64,000 nt of DNA from Coriaria nepalensis (lineage: Eukaryota; Streptophyta; Magnoliopsida; Cucurbitales; Coriariaceae). Below, piece by piece: positions 39,620 through 53,500 of this stretch (positions are counted from its first letter, which is position 1; every line of letters begins with the position of its first letter). The notes below the pieces were generated by a model. That model saw only the letters and a list, made by a program, of their open reading frames with translations, searched no databases and had not been told where the DNA came from. The DNA lies in assembly GCA_027186245.1 (NCBI GenBank), contig CP114482.1, positions 27,237,209 to 27,301,208 of the forward strand, written 5' to 3'. The position numbers and the translations under genes were made by a program.

Positions 39620-40181
39620 GTTAGAAAATAATGTTTGAAGGGCAAAAATTGAATTCGTTCGAATTAATTTAGAATGATTTAACGACTAGAAGTGACTCAA
39701 TGACATGACTTTAAGGCTAAACAAATGCATTGTTGCCTTCAATAGATCAACTGCAAGTTACGCACGAAAGTCATGTTTAAAGGCCGAATTTTGTTCGAAG
39801 TGATTTAGAATGATTTACTGACAAAAAGAGACGCAAAAATATGACTTTAAGGCTAAAAAAATGCATAGTTGCCATCAATAGATCAATTGCAAGTTATGCA
39901 TGAAAGTCGTGTTTTGAATGCAAAAGGAGAATTGGTTCGAAGTGCGTTCAAACAATTTAATGATTGAGAAGACTGAGTGATATGCTTTTTAATGCTAAAA
40001 TTATGCATTGTTGTCTTCAATAGATTAATTACAAGTTATGTAAGAAAATAATGTTTGAAGGGCAAAAATTGAATTCGTTCGAATTAATTTAGAATGATTT
40101 AATGACTAGAAGAGACTCAATGACATGACTTTAAGGCTAAACAAATGCATTGTGGCCTTCAATAGATCAACTGCAAGTTAC

Positions 40182-40317
40182 GCACGAAAGTCATGTTTAA
40201 AGGCCGAATTTCGTTCGAAGTGATTTAGAATGATTTAATGACTAGAAGAGACTCAATGACATGACTTTAAGGCTAAACAAATGCATTGTTGCCTTCAATA
40301 GATCAACTGCAAGTTAC
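40182..40317 (+). repeat. Chimeric monomer B-to-A, second copy
   Basis: Same switch point and length as the chimera at 33323. It lies in the 556-bp unit at 40040 and is followed by a B with aaggatatacaaatgc. The shared junction implies descent from one event, copied with the 1816-bp block. Confidence 0.92.
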
Positions 40318-41997
40318 GCACGAAAGTCATATTTAAAGGCCGAATTTCGTTCGAAGTGATTTAGAATGATTTACTGACTAATAGAGACGCAAAAATATGA
40401 CTTTAAGGATATACAAATGCATAGTTGCCATCAATAGATCAATTACAAGTTATGCATGAAAGTCGCGTTCTAAATGCAAAAAGAGAATTGGTTCGAAGTG
40501 CCTTCAAACAATTTAATGATTGAAAAGAGTGAGTCATATGCTTTTTAACGCTAAAATAATGCATTGTTGTCTTCAATAGATTAATTACAAGTTATGTAAG
40601 AAAATAATGTTTGAAGGGCAAAAATTGAATTCGTTCGAATTAATTTAGAATGATTTAATGACTAGAAGTGACTCAATGACATGACTTTAAGGCTAAACAA
40701 ATGCATTGTTGCCTTCAATAGATCAACTGCAAGTTACGCACGAAAGTCATGTTTAAAGGCCGAATTTCGTTCGAAGTGATTTAGAATGATTTACTGACAA
40801 AAAGAGACGCAAAAATATGACTTTAAGGCTAAAAAAATGCATAGTTGCCATCAATAGATCAATTGCAAGTTATGCATGAAAGTCGCGTTTTGAATGCAAA
40901 AGGAGAATTGGTTCGAAGTGTGTTCAAACAATTTAATGATTGAAAAGACTGAGTGATATGCTTTTTAATGCTAAAATTATGCATTGTTGTCTTCAATAGA
41001 TTAATTACAAGTTACGTAAGAAGATAATGTTTGAAGGGCAAAAATAGAATTCGCTCGAATTAATTTAGAATGATTTAATGACTAGAAGAGACTCAATGAC
41101 ATGACTTTAAGGCTAAACAAATGCATTGTTGCCTTCAATAGATCAACTGCAAGTTACGCACGAAAGTCATATTTAAAGGCAGAATTTCGTTCGAAGTGAT
41201 TTAGAATGATTTACTGACAAAAAGAGACGCAAAAATATGACTTTAAGGCTAAAAAAATGCATAGTTGCCGTCAATAGATCAATTGCAAGTTATGCATGAA
41301 AGTCGCATTTTAAATGCAAAAGGAGAATTGGTTCGAAGTGCGATCAAACAATTTAATGATTGAAAAGACTGAGTCATATGCTTTTTAACGCTAAAATAAT
41401 GCATTTTTTTCTTCAATAGATTAATTACAAGTTATGTTAGAAAATAATGTTTGAAAGGCAAAAATTGAATTCGTTCGAATTAATTTAGAATGATTTAACG
41501 ACTAGAAGTGACTCAATGACATGACTTTAAGGCTAAACAAATGCATTGTTGCCTTCAATAGATCAACTGCAAGTTACGCACGAAAGTCATGTTTAAAGGC
41601 CGAATTTTGTTCGAAGTGATTTAGAATGATTTACTGACAAAAAGAGACGCAAAAATATGACTTTAAGGCTAAAAAAATGCATAGTTGCCATCAATAGATC
41701 AATTGCAAGTTATGCATGAAAGTCGTGTTTTGAATGCAAAAGGAGAATTGGTTCGAAGTGCGTTCAAACAATTTAATGATTGAGAAGACTGAGTGATATG
41801 CTTTTTAATGCTAAAATTATGCATTGTTGTCTTCAATAGATTAATTACAAGTTATGTAAGAAAATAATGTTTGAAGGGCAAAAATTGAATTCGTTCGAAT
41901 TAATTTAGAATGATTTAATGACTAGAAGAGACTCAATGACATGACTTTAAGGCTAAACAAATGCATTGTGGCCTTCAATAGATCAACTGCAAGTTAC

Positions 41998-42133
41998 GCA
42001 CGAAAGTCATGTTTAAAGGCCGAATTTCGTTCGAAGTGATTTAGAATGATTTAATGACTAGAAGAGACTCAATGACATGACTTTAAGGCTAAACAAATGC
42101 ATTGTTGCCTTCAATAGATCAACTGCAAGTTAC
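41998..42133 (+). repeat. Chimeric monomer B-to-A, third copy
   Basis: Same switch point and length as the other three chimeras of this kind, in the 556-bp unit at 41856. It lies 1816 bp from the copy at 40182. Confidence 0.92.
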
Positions 42134-43251
42134 GCACGAAAGTCATATTTAAAGGCCGAATTTCGTTCGAAGTGATTTAGAATGATTTACTGACTAATAG
42201 AGACGCAAAAATATGACTTTAAGGATATACAAATGCATAGTTGCCATCAATAGATCAATTACAAGTTATGCATGAAAGTCGCGTTCTAAATGCAAAAAGA
42301 GAATTGGTTCGAAGTGCCTTCAAACAATTTAATGATTGAAAAGAGTGAGTCATATGCTTTTTAACGCTAAAATAATGCATTGTTGTCTTCAATAGATTAA
42401 TTACAAGTTATGTAAGAAAATAATGTTTGAAGGGCAAAAATTGAATTCGTTCGAATTAATTTAGAATGATTTAATGACTAGAAGTGACTCAATGACATGA
42501 CTTTAAGGCTAAACAAATGCATTGTTGCCTTCAATAGATCAACTGCAAGTTACGCACGAAAGTCATGTTTAAAGGCCGAATTTCGTTCGAAGTGATTTAG
42601 AATGATTTACTGACAAAAAGAGACGCAAAAATATGACTTTAAGGCTAAAAAAATGCATAGTTGCCATCAATAGATCAATTGCAAGTTATGCATGAAAGTC
42701 GCGTTTTGAATGCAAAAGGAGAATTGGTTCGAAGTGTGTTCAAACAATTTAATGATTGAAAAGACTGAGTGATATGCTTTTTAATGCTAAAATTATGCAT
42801 TGCTGTCTTCAATAGATTAATTACAAGTTACGTAAGAAGATAATGTTTGAAGGGCAAAAATAGAATTCGCTCGAATTAATTTAGAATGATTTAATGACTA
42901 GAAGAGACTCAATGACATGACTTTAAGGCTAAACAAATGCATTGTTGCCTTCAATAGATCAACTGCAAGTTACGCACGAAAGTCATATTTAAAGGCAGAA
43001 TTTCGTTCGAAGTGATTTAGAATGATTTACTGACAAAAAGAGACGCAAAAATATGACTTTAAGGCTAAAAAAATGCATAGTTGCCGTCAATAGATCAATT
43101 GCAAGTTATGCATGAAAGTCGCGTTTTAAATGCAAAAGGAGAATTGGTTCGAAGTGCGTTGAAACAATTTAATGATTGAAAAGACTGAGTCATATGCTTT
43201 TTAACGCTAAAATTATGCACTATTCTCTTCAATAGATTAATTACAAGTTAC

Positions 43252-45772
43252 GTAAGAAAATAATGTTTGACGGGCAAATATTGAATTCGTTCGAATTAAT
43301 TTAGAATGATTTAATGACTAGAAGAGACTCAATGACATGACTTTAAGGCTAAACAAATACATTGTTGCCTTGAATAGATCAACTGCAAGTTACGCACGAA
43401 AGTCATGTTTAAAGGCCGAATTTCGTTCGAAGTGATTTAGAATGATTTACTGACAAAAAGAGACGCAAAAATATGACTTTAAGGCTAAAAAAATGCATAG
43501 TTGCCATCAATAGATCAATTGCAAGTTATGCATGAAAGTCGCGTTCTAAATGCAAAAAGAGAATTGGTTCGAAGTGCCTTCAAACAATTTAATGATTGAA
43601 AAGACTGAGTCATATGCTTTTTAACGCTAAAATAATGCATTGTTGTCTTCTATAGATTAATTACAAGTTATGTAAGAAAATAATGTTTGAAGGGCAAAAA
43701 TAGAATTCGCTCGAATTAATTTAGAATGATTTAATGACTAGAAGAGACTCAATGACATGACTTTAAGGCTAAACAAATGCATTGTGGCCTTCAATAGATC
43801 AACTGCAAGTTACGCACGAAAGTCATATTTAAAGGCCGAATTTCGTTCGAAGTAAATTTAGAATGATTTACTGACAAAAATAGACGAAAAAATATGACTT
43901 TAAGGCTAAAAAAATGCATAGTTGCCATCAATAGATCAATTGCAAGTTATGCATGAAAGTCGCGTTTTAAATGCAAAAGGAGAATTGGTTCGAAGTGCGT
44001 TCAAACAATTTAATGATTGAAAAGACTGAGTGATGTGCTTTTTAATGCTAAAATTATGCATTGTTGTCTTCAATAGATTAATTACGAGTTACGTAAGAAA
44101 ATAATGTTTGAAGGGCAAAAATAGAATTCGTTCGAATTAATTTAGAATGATTTAATGACTAGAAGAGACTCAATGACATGACTTTAAGGCTAAACAAATG
44201 CATTGTTGCCTTCAATAGATCAACTGCAAGGTACGCACGAAAGTCATATTTAAAGGCCGAATTTCGTTCGAAGTGATTTAGAATGATTTACTGACTAATA
44301 GAGACGCAAAAATATGACTTTAAGGATATACAAATGCATAGTTGCCATCAATAGATCAATTACAAGTTATGCATGAAAGTCGCGTTCTAAATGCAAAAAG
44401 AGAATTGGTTCGAAGTGCCTTCAAACAATTTAATGATTGAAAAGAGTGAGTCATATGCTTTTTAACGCTAAAATAATGCATTGTTGTCTTCAATAGATTA
44501 ATTACAAGTTATGTAAGAAAATAATGTTTGAAGGGCAAAAATTGAATTCGTTCGAATTAATTTAGAATGATTTAATGACTAGAAGTGACTCAATGACATG
44601 ACTTTAAGGCTAAACAAATGCATCGTTGCCTTCAATAGATCAACTGCAAGTTACGCACGAAAGTCATGTTTAAAGGCCGAATTTCGTTCGAAGTGATTTA
44701 GAATGATTTACTGACAAAAAGAGACGCAAAAATATGACTTTAAGGCTAAAAAAATGCATAGTTGCCATCAATAGATCAATTGCAAGTTATGCGTGAAAGT
44801 CGCTTTCTAAATGCAAAAAGAGAATTGGTTCGAAGTTCCTTCAAACAATTTAATGATTGAAAAGAGTGAGTCATATGCTTTATAACGCTAAACTAATGCA
44901 TTGTTGTCTTCAATAGATTAATTACAAGTTATGTAAGAAAATAATGTTTGAAGGGCAAAAATTGAATTCGTTCGAATTAATTTAGAATGATTTAATGACT
45001 AGAAGTGACTCAATGACATGACTTTAAGGCTAAACAAATGCATTGTTGCCTTCAATAGATCAACTGCAAGTTACGCACGAAAGTCATGTTTAAAGGCCGA
45101 ATTTCGTTCGAAGTGATTTAGAATGATTTACTGACAAAAAGAGACGCAAAAATATGACTTTAAGGCTAAAAAAATGCATAGTTGCCATCAATAGATCAAT
45201 TGCAAGTTATGCATGAAAGTCGCGTTTTGAATGCAAAAGGAGAATTGGTTCGAAGTGCGTTCAAACAATTTAATGATTGAGAAGACTGAGTGATATGCTT
45301 TTTAATGCTAAAATTATGCATTGTTGTCTTCAATAGATTAATTACAAGTTACGTAAGAAGATAATGTTTGAAGGGCAAAAATAGAATTCGCTCGAATTAA
45401 TTTAGAATGATTTAATGACTAGAAGAGACTCAATGACATGACTTTAAAGCTAAACAAATGCATTGTTGCCTTCAATAGATCAACTGCAAGTTACGCACGA
45501 AAGACATATTTAAAGGCAGAATTTCGTTCGAAGTGAGTTAGAATGATTTACTGACAAAAAGAGACGCAAAAATATGACTTTAAGGCTAAAAAAATGCATA
45601 GTTGCCGTCAATAGATCAATTGCAAGTTATGCATGAAAGTCGCGTTTTAAATGCAAAAGGAGAATTGGTTCGAAGTGCGATCAAACAATTTAATGATTGA
45701 AAAGACTGAGTCATATGCTTTTTAACGCTAAAATAATGCATTTTTTTCTTCAATAGATTAATTACAAGTTAT
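43252..45772. repeat. 2521-bp irregular block with a flank-type unit
   Basis: Six units, one of 421 bp. The first (43252) has tttgacgggcaaatattg and is preceded by gcactattctcttc; it matches the unit at 30660, which lies just left of the whole domain. The 421-bp unit at 43672 matches the one at 31080 (gtggcctt, gaagtaaatttag), then follow an atatacaaat unit (44093), two gaagtgactc units (44513, 44933) and a gtaagaagat unit (45353). The order repeats the left flank plus a 1681-type block with one unit doubled. Confidence 0.85.
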
Positions 45773-47588
45773 GTTAGAAAATAATGTTTGAAGGGCAAAA
45801 ATTGAATTCGTTCGAATTAATTTAGAATGATTTAACGACTAGAAGTGACTCAATGACATGACTTTAAGGCTAAACAAATGCATTGTCGCCTTCAATAGAT
45901 CAACTGCAAGTTACGCACGAAAGTCATGTTTAAAGGCCGAATTTCGTTCGAAGTGATTTAGAATGATTTACTGACAAAAAGAGACGCAAAAATATGACTT
46001 TAAGGCTAAAAAAATGCATAGTTGCCATCAATAGATCAATTGCAAGTTATGCATGAAAGTCGTGTTTTGAATGCAAAAGGAGAATTGGTTCGAAGTGCGT
46101 TCAAACAATTTAATGATTGAGAAGACTGAGTGATATGCTTTTTAATGCTAAAATTATGCATTGTTGTCTTCAATAGATTAATTACAAGTTATGTAAGAAA
46201 ATAATGTTTGAAGGGCAAAAATTGAATTCGTTCGAATTAATTTAGAATGATTTAATGACTAGAAGAGACTCAATGACATGACTTTAAGGCTAAACAAATG
46301 CATTGTGGCCTTCAATAGATCAACTGCAAGTTACGCACGAAAGTCATGTTTAAAGGCCGAATTTCGTTCGAAGTGATTTAGAATGATTTAATGACTAGAA
46401 GAGACTCAATGACATGACTTTAAGGCTAAACAAATGCATTGTTGCCTTCAATAGATCAACTGCAAGTTACGCACGAAAGTCATATTTAAAGGCCGAATTT
46501 CGTTCGAAGTGATTTAGAATGATTTACTGACTAATAGAGACGCAAAAATATGACTTTAAGGATATACAAATGCATAGTTGCCATCAATAGATCAATTACA
46601 AGTTATGCATGAAAGTCGCGTTCTAAATGCAAAAAGAGAATTGGTTCGAAGTGCCTTCAAACAATTTAATGATTGAAAAGAGTGAGTCATATGCTTTTTA
46701 ACGCTAAAATAATGCATTGTTGTCTTCAATAGATTAATTACAAGTTATGTAAGAAAATAATGTTTGAAGGGCAAAAATTGAATTCGTTCGAATTAATTTA
46801 GAATGATTTAATGACTAGAAGTGACTCAATGACATGACTTTAAGGCTAAACAAATGCATTGTTGCCTTCAATAGATCAACTGCAAGTTACGCACGAAAGT
46901 CATGTTTAAAGGCCGAATTTCGTTCGAAGTGATTTAGAATGATTTACTGACAAAAAGAGACGCAAAAATATGACTTTAAGGCTAAAAAAATGCATAGTTG
47001 CCATCAATAGATCAATTGCAAGTTATGCATGAAAGTCGCGTTTTGAATGCAAAAGGAGAATTGGTTCGAAGTGCGTTCAAACAATTTAATGATTGAGAAG
47101 ACTGAGTGATATGCTTTTTAATGCTAAAATTATGCATTGCTGTCTTCAATAGATTAATTACAAGTTACGTAAGAAGATAATGTTTGAAGGGCAAAAATAG
47201 AATTCGCTCGAATTAATTTAGAATGATTTAATGACTAGAAGAGACTCAATGACATGACTTTAAAGCTAAACAAATGCATTGTTGCCTTCAATAGATCAAC
47301 TGCAAGTTACGCACGAAAGACATATTTAAAGGCAGAATTTCGTTCGAAGTGAGTTAGAATGATTTACTGACAAAAAGAGACGCAAAAATATGACTTTAAG
47401 GCTAAAAAAATGCATAGTTGCCGTCAATAGATCAATTGCAAGTTATGCATGAAAGTCGCGTTTTAAATGCAAAAGGAGAATTGGTTCGAAGTGCGATCAA
47501 ACAATTTAATGATTGAAAAGACTGAGTCATATGCTTTTTAACGCTAAAATAATGCATTTTTTTCTTCAATAGATTAATAACAAGTTAT
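45773..47588. repeat. 1816-bp higher-order block, rightmost copy
   Basis: Units of 420, 556, 420 and 420 bp, beginning with gttagaaaat at 45773 and containing the chimeric fourth monomer. It shares ttaaagctaaac, agacatattt and gtgagttag with the last unit of the preceding block, so these two blocks exchanged or duplicated recently. After 47589 the marker set is lost. Confidence 0.9.
46335..46470 (+). repeat. Chimeric monomer B-to-A, fourth copy
   Basis: Same junction again, in the 556-bp unit at 46193 within the rightmost 1816-bp block. Confidence 0.92.
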
Positions 47589-50500
47589 GTAAGAAAATAA
47601 TGTTTGAAGGGCAAAAACTGAATTCGTTCGAATTAATTTAGAATGATTTAACGATTAGAAGTGACCTAATGACATGACTTTAAGGCTAAACAAATGCATT
47701 GTTGCCTTCAATAGATCAACTGCAAGTTACGCACGAAAGTCATGTTTAAAGGCCGAATTTCGTTCGAAGTGATTTAGAATGATTTACTGACAAAAAGAGA
47801 CGCAAAAATATGACTTTAAGGCTAAAAAAATGCATAGTTGCCATCAATAGATCAATTGCAAGTTATGCATGAAAGTCGCGTTCTAAATGCAAAAAGAGAA
47901 TTGGTTCGAAGTGCCTTCAAACAATTTAATGATTGAAAAGACTGAGTCATATGCTTTTTAACGCTAAAATAATGCATTGTTGTCTTCAATAGATTAATTA
48001 CAAGTTATGTAAGAAAATAATGTTTGAAGGGCAAAAATTGAATTCATTTGAATTAATTTAGAATGATTTAATGACTAGAAGAGACTCAATGACATGACTT
48101 TAAGGCTAAACAAATGCATTGCTGCCTTCAATAGATCAACTGCAAGTTACGCACGAAAGTCATATTTCAAGGCCGAATTTCGTTCGAAGTGATTTACAAT
48201 GATTTACTGACAAAAAGAGACGCAAAAATATGACTTTAAGGCTAAAAAAATGCATATTTGCCATCAATAGATCAATTGCAAGTTATGCATGAAAGTCACT
48301 TTCTAAATGCAAAAAGAGAATTGGTTCGAAGTGCCTTCAAACAATTTAATGATTGAAAAGACTGAGTCATATGCTTTTTAACGGTAAAATAATGGATTGT
48401 TGTCTTCAAGAGATTAATTACAAGTTATGTAAGAAAATAATGTTTGAAGGGCAAAAATAGAATTCGCTCGAATTAATTTAGAATGATTTAATGACTAGAA
48501 GAGACTCAATGACATGACTTTAAGGCTAAACAAATGCATTGTTGCCTTCAATAGATCAACTGCAAGTTACGCACGAAAGTCATGTTTAAAGGCCGCATTT
48601 CGTTCGAAGTGATTTAGAATGATTTACTGACAAAAAGAGACGCAAAAATATGACTTTAAGGATAAAAAATGCATAGTTGCCATCAATAGATCAATTGCAA
48701 GTTATGCATGAAAGTCGCATTTTAAATGCAAAAGGAGAATTGGTTCGAAGTGCATTGAAACAATTTAATGATTGAAAAGACTGAGTGATATACTTTTTAA
48801 TGCTAAAATTATGCATTGTTCTCTTCAATAGATTAATTACAAGTTACATAAGAAAATAATGTTTGGAGGGCAAAAATTGAATTCGTTCGAATTAATTTAG
48901 AATGATTTAATGACTAGAAGAGACTCAATGACATGACTTTAAGGCTAAACAAATGCATTGTTGCCTTCAATAGATCAACTGCAAGTTACGCACGAAAGTC
49001 ATGTTTAAAGGCCGAATTTCGTTCGAATTGATTTAGAATGATTTACTGACTAAAAGAGACGCAAAAATATGACTTTAAGGCTAAAAAAATGCATAGTTGC
49101 CATCAATAGATCAATTGCAAGTTATGCATGAAAGTCGCGTTTTAAATGCAAAAGGAGAATTGGTTCGAAGTGCGTTCAAACAATTTAATGATTGAAAAGA
49201 CTGAGTGATGTGCTTTTTAATGCTAAAATTATGCATTGTTCTCTTCAATAGATTAATTACAAGTTACGTAAGAAAATAATGTTTGAAGGGCAAAAATGGA
49301 ATTCGTTCGAATTAATTTAGAATTATTTAATGACTAGAAGTGACTCAATGACATGACTTTAAGGCTAAACTAATGCATTGTTGGCTTGAATAGATCAACT
49401 GCAAGTTATGCACGAAAGTCATGTTTAAGGGCCGAATTTCGTTCGAAGTGATTTATAATGATTTACTGACTAAAAGAGACGCAAAAATATGACTTTAAGG
49501 ATAAAAAAATGCATAGTTGCCATCAATAGATCAATTACAAGTTATGCATGAAAGTCGCGTTCTAAATGCAAAAAGAAAATTGGTTCGAAGTGCCTTCAAA
49601 CAATTTAATGATTGAAAAGACTGAGTCAAATGGTTTTTAACGCTAAAATAATGCATTGTTGTCTTCAATAGATTAATTACAAGCTATGTAAGAAAATAAT
49701 GTTTGAAGGGCAAAAATAGAATTCGCTTGAATTAATTTAGAATGATTTAATGACTAGAAGAGACTCAATGACATGACTTTAAGGCTAAACAAATGCATTG
49801 TTGCCTTCAATAGATCAACTGCAAGTTACGCACGAAAGTCATGTTTAAAGGCTGAATTTCGTTTGAAGTGATTTAGAATGATTTACGGACAAAAAGAGAC
49901 GCAAAAATATGACTTTAAGGCTAAAAAAATGCATAGTTGCCATCAATAGATCAATTGCAAGTTATGCATCAAAGTCGCGTTTTGAATGCAATAGGAGAAT
50001 TGGTTCGAAGTGCGTTCAAACAATTTAATGATTGAAAAGACTAAGTGATATGCTTTTTAATGCTAAAATTATGCATTGTTGTCTTCAATAGATTAATTAC
50101 AAGTTACGTAAGAAAATAATGTTTGAAGGGCAAAAATAGAATTCGTTCGAATTAATTTAGAATGATTTAATGACTAGAAGAGACTCAATGACATGACTTT
50201 AAGGCTAAACAAATGCATTGTTGCCTTCAATAGATCAACTGCAAGTTACGCACGAAAGTCATGTTTAAAGGCCGAATTTCGTTCGAAGTGATTTATAATG
50301 ATTTACTGACTAAAAGAGACGCAAAAATATGACTTTAAGGCTAAAAAAATGCATAGTTGCCATCAATAGATCAATTGCAAGTTATGCATGAAAGTCGCGT
50401 TTTAAATGCAAAAGGAGAATTGGTTCGAAGTGCGTTCAAACAATTTAATGATTGAAAAGACTGAGTGATGTGCTTTTTAATGCTAAAATTATGCATTGTT

Positions 50501-53500
50501 CTCTTCAATAGATTAATTACAAGTTACGTAAGAAAATAATGTTTGAAGGGCAAAAATGGAATTCGTTCGAATTAATTTAGAATTATTTAATGACTAGAAG
50601 TGACTCAATGACATGACTTTAAGGCTAAACTAATGCATTGTTGGCTTGAATAGATCAACTGCAAGTTATGCACGAAAGTCATGTTTAAGGGCCGAATTTC
50701 GTTCGAAGTGATTTATAATGATTTACTGACTAAAAGAGACGCAAAAATATGACTTTAAGGATAAAAAAATGCATAGTTGCCATCAATAGATCAATTACAA
50801 GTTATGCATGAAAGTCGCGTTCTAAATGCAAAAAGAAAATTGGTTCGAAGTGCCTTCAAACAATTTAATGATTGAAAAGACTGAGTCAAATGGTTTTTAA
50901 CGCTAAAATAATGCATTGTTGTCTTCAATAGATTAATTAAAAGTTATGCAAGAAAATAATGTTTGAAGGGCAAAAATAGAATTCGTTCGAATTAATTTAG
51001 AATGATTTAATGACTAGAAGTGACTCAATGACATGACTTTAAGGCTAAACAAATGCATTGTTGCCTTCAATAGATCAACTGCAAGTTACGCACGAAAGTC
51101 ATGTTTAAAGGCCGAATTTCGTTCGAAGTGATTTATAATGATTTACTGACTAAAAGAGACGCAAAAATATGACTTTAAGGCTAAAAAAATGCATAGTTGC
51201 CATCAATAGATCAATTGCAAGTTATGCATGAAAGTCGCGTTTTAAGTGCAAAAGAAGAATTGGTTCGAAGTGCGTTCAAACAATTTAATGATTGAAAAGA
51301 CTGAGTGATATGCTTTTTAATGCTAAAATTATGCATTTTTGTCTTCAATAGATTAATTACAAGTTATGTAAGAAAGTAATGTTTGAAGGGCAAAAATAGA
51401 ATTCGCTCGAATTAATTTAGAATGATTTAATGACTAGAAGAGACTCAATGACATGACTTTAAGGCTAAACAAATGCATTGTTGCCTTCAATAGATCAACT
51501 GCAAGTTACGCACGAAAGTCATGTTTAAAGGCCGAATTTCGTTCGAAGTGATTTAGAATGATTTACAGACTAAAAGAGACGCAAAAATATGAATTTAAGG
51601 CTATACAAATGCATAGTTGCCATCAATAGATCAATTACAAGTTATGCATGAAAGTCGCGTTCTAAATGCAAAAAGAGAATTCGTTCGAAGTGCCTTCAAA
51701 CAATTTAATGATTGAAAAGACTGAGTCATATGCTTTTTAACGATAAAATAATGCATTGCTGTCTTCAATAGATTAATTACAAGTTATGTAAGAAAATAAT
51801 GTTTGAAGGGCAAAAATAGAATTCGCTCGAATTAATTTAGAATGATTTAATGACTAGAAGAGACTCAATGACATGACTTTAAGGATAAACAAATACATTG
51901 TTGCCTTGAATAGATCAACTGCAAGTTATGCACGAAAGTCATGTTTAAAGGCCGAATTTCGTTCGAATTGATTTAGAATGATTTACTGACTAAAACAGAC
52001 GCAAAAATATGACTTTAAGGCTAAAAAACTGCATAGTTGCCATCAATAGATCAATTGCAAGTTATCCATGAAAGTCGCGCTCTAAATGCAAAAAGAGAAT
52101 TGGTTCGAAGTTCCTTCAAACAATTTAATGATTGAAAAGACTGAGTCATATGCTTTTTCACGCTAAAATAATGCATTGTTGTCTTCAATAGATTAATTAC
52201 AAGTTATGTAAGAAAATAATGTTTGAAGGGTAAAAATAGAATTCGCTCGAATTAATTTAGAATGATTTAATGACTAGAAGAGACTCAATGACATGACTTT
52301 AAGGCTAAACAAATGCATTGTTGCCTTCAATAGATCAACTGCAAGTTACGCACGAAAGTCATGTTTAAAGGCCGCATTTCGTTAGAAGTGATTTAGAATG
52401 ATTTACTGACAAAAAGAGACGCAAAAATATGACTTTAAGGATAAAAAATGCATAGTTGCCATCAATAGATCAATTGCAAGTTATGCATGAAAGTCGCATT
52501 TTAAATGCAAAAGGAGAATTGGTTCGAAGTGCATTAAAACAATTTAATGATTGAAAAGACTGAGTGATGTGCTTTTTAATGCTAAAATTATGCATTGTTC
52601 TCTTCAATAGATTAATTACAAGTTACGTAAGAAAATAATGTTTGGAGGGCAAAAATTGAATTCGTTCGAATTAATTTAGAATGATTTAATGACTAGAAGA
52701 GACTCAATGACATGACTTTAAGGCTAAACAAATACATTGTTGCCTTGAATAGATCAACTGCAAGTTACGCACGAAAGTCATGTTTAAAGGCCGAATTTCG
52801 TTCGAAGTGATTTAGAATGATTTACTGACTAAAACAGACGCAAAAATATGACTTTAAGGCTAAAAAACTGCATAGTTGCCATCAATAGATCAATTGCAAG
52901 TTATCCATGAAAGTCGCGTTCTAAATGCAAAAAGGGAATTGGTTCGAAGTTCCTTCAAACAATTTAATGATTGAAAAGACTAAGTCATATGCTTTTTAAC
53001 GCTAAAATAATGCATTGTTGTCTTCAATAGATTAATTACAAGCTATGTAAGAAAATAATGTTTGAAGGGCAAAAATAGAATTCGCTTGAATTAATTTAGA
53101 ATGATTTAATGACTAGAAGAGACTCAATGACATGACTTTAAGGCTAAACAAATGCATTGTTGCCTTCAATAGATCAACTGCAAGTTACGCACGAAAGTCA
53201 TGTTTAAAGGCTGAATTTCGTTTGAAGTGATTTAGAATGATTTACGGACAAAAAGAGACGCAAAAATATGACTTTAAGGCTAAAAAAATGCATAGTTGCC
53301 ATCAATAGATCAATTGCAAGTTATGCATCAAAGTCGCGTTTTGAATGCAATAGGAGAATTGGTTCGAAGTGCGTTCAAACAATTTAATGATTGAAAAGAC
53401 TAAGTGATATGCTTTTTAATGCTAAAATTATGCATTGTTGTCTTCAATAGATTAATTACAAGTTACGTAAGAAAATAATGTTTGAAGGGCAAAAATAGAA

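Larger units (their letters stand above)
39620..43251. repeat. Two tandem copies of the 1816-bp block
   Basis: Blocks start at 39620 and 41436. Each has units of 420, 556, 420 and 420 bp and the gttagaaaat first unit. The marker aaggcagaat lies at 41176 and 42992, exactly 1816 apart. Both copies share gactaatagag in the B after the chimeric monomer, while the 32761 copy has gactaaaagag. The last C of the second copy, near 43150, switches to the 30660-type sequence (gttgaaacaa, gcactattctcttc), which leads into the irregular block. Confidence 0.92.
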
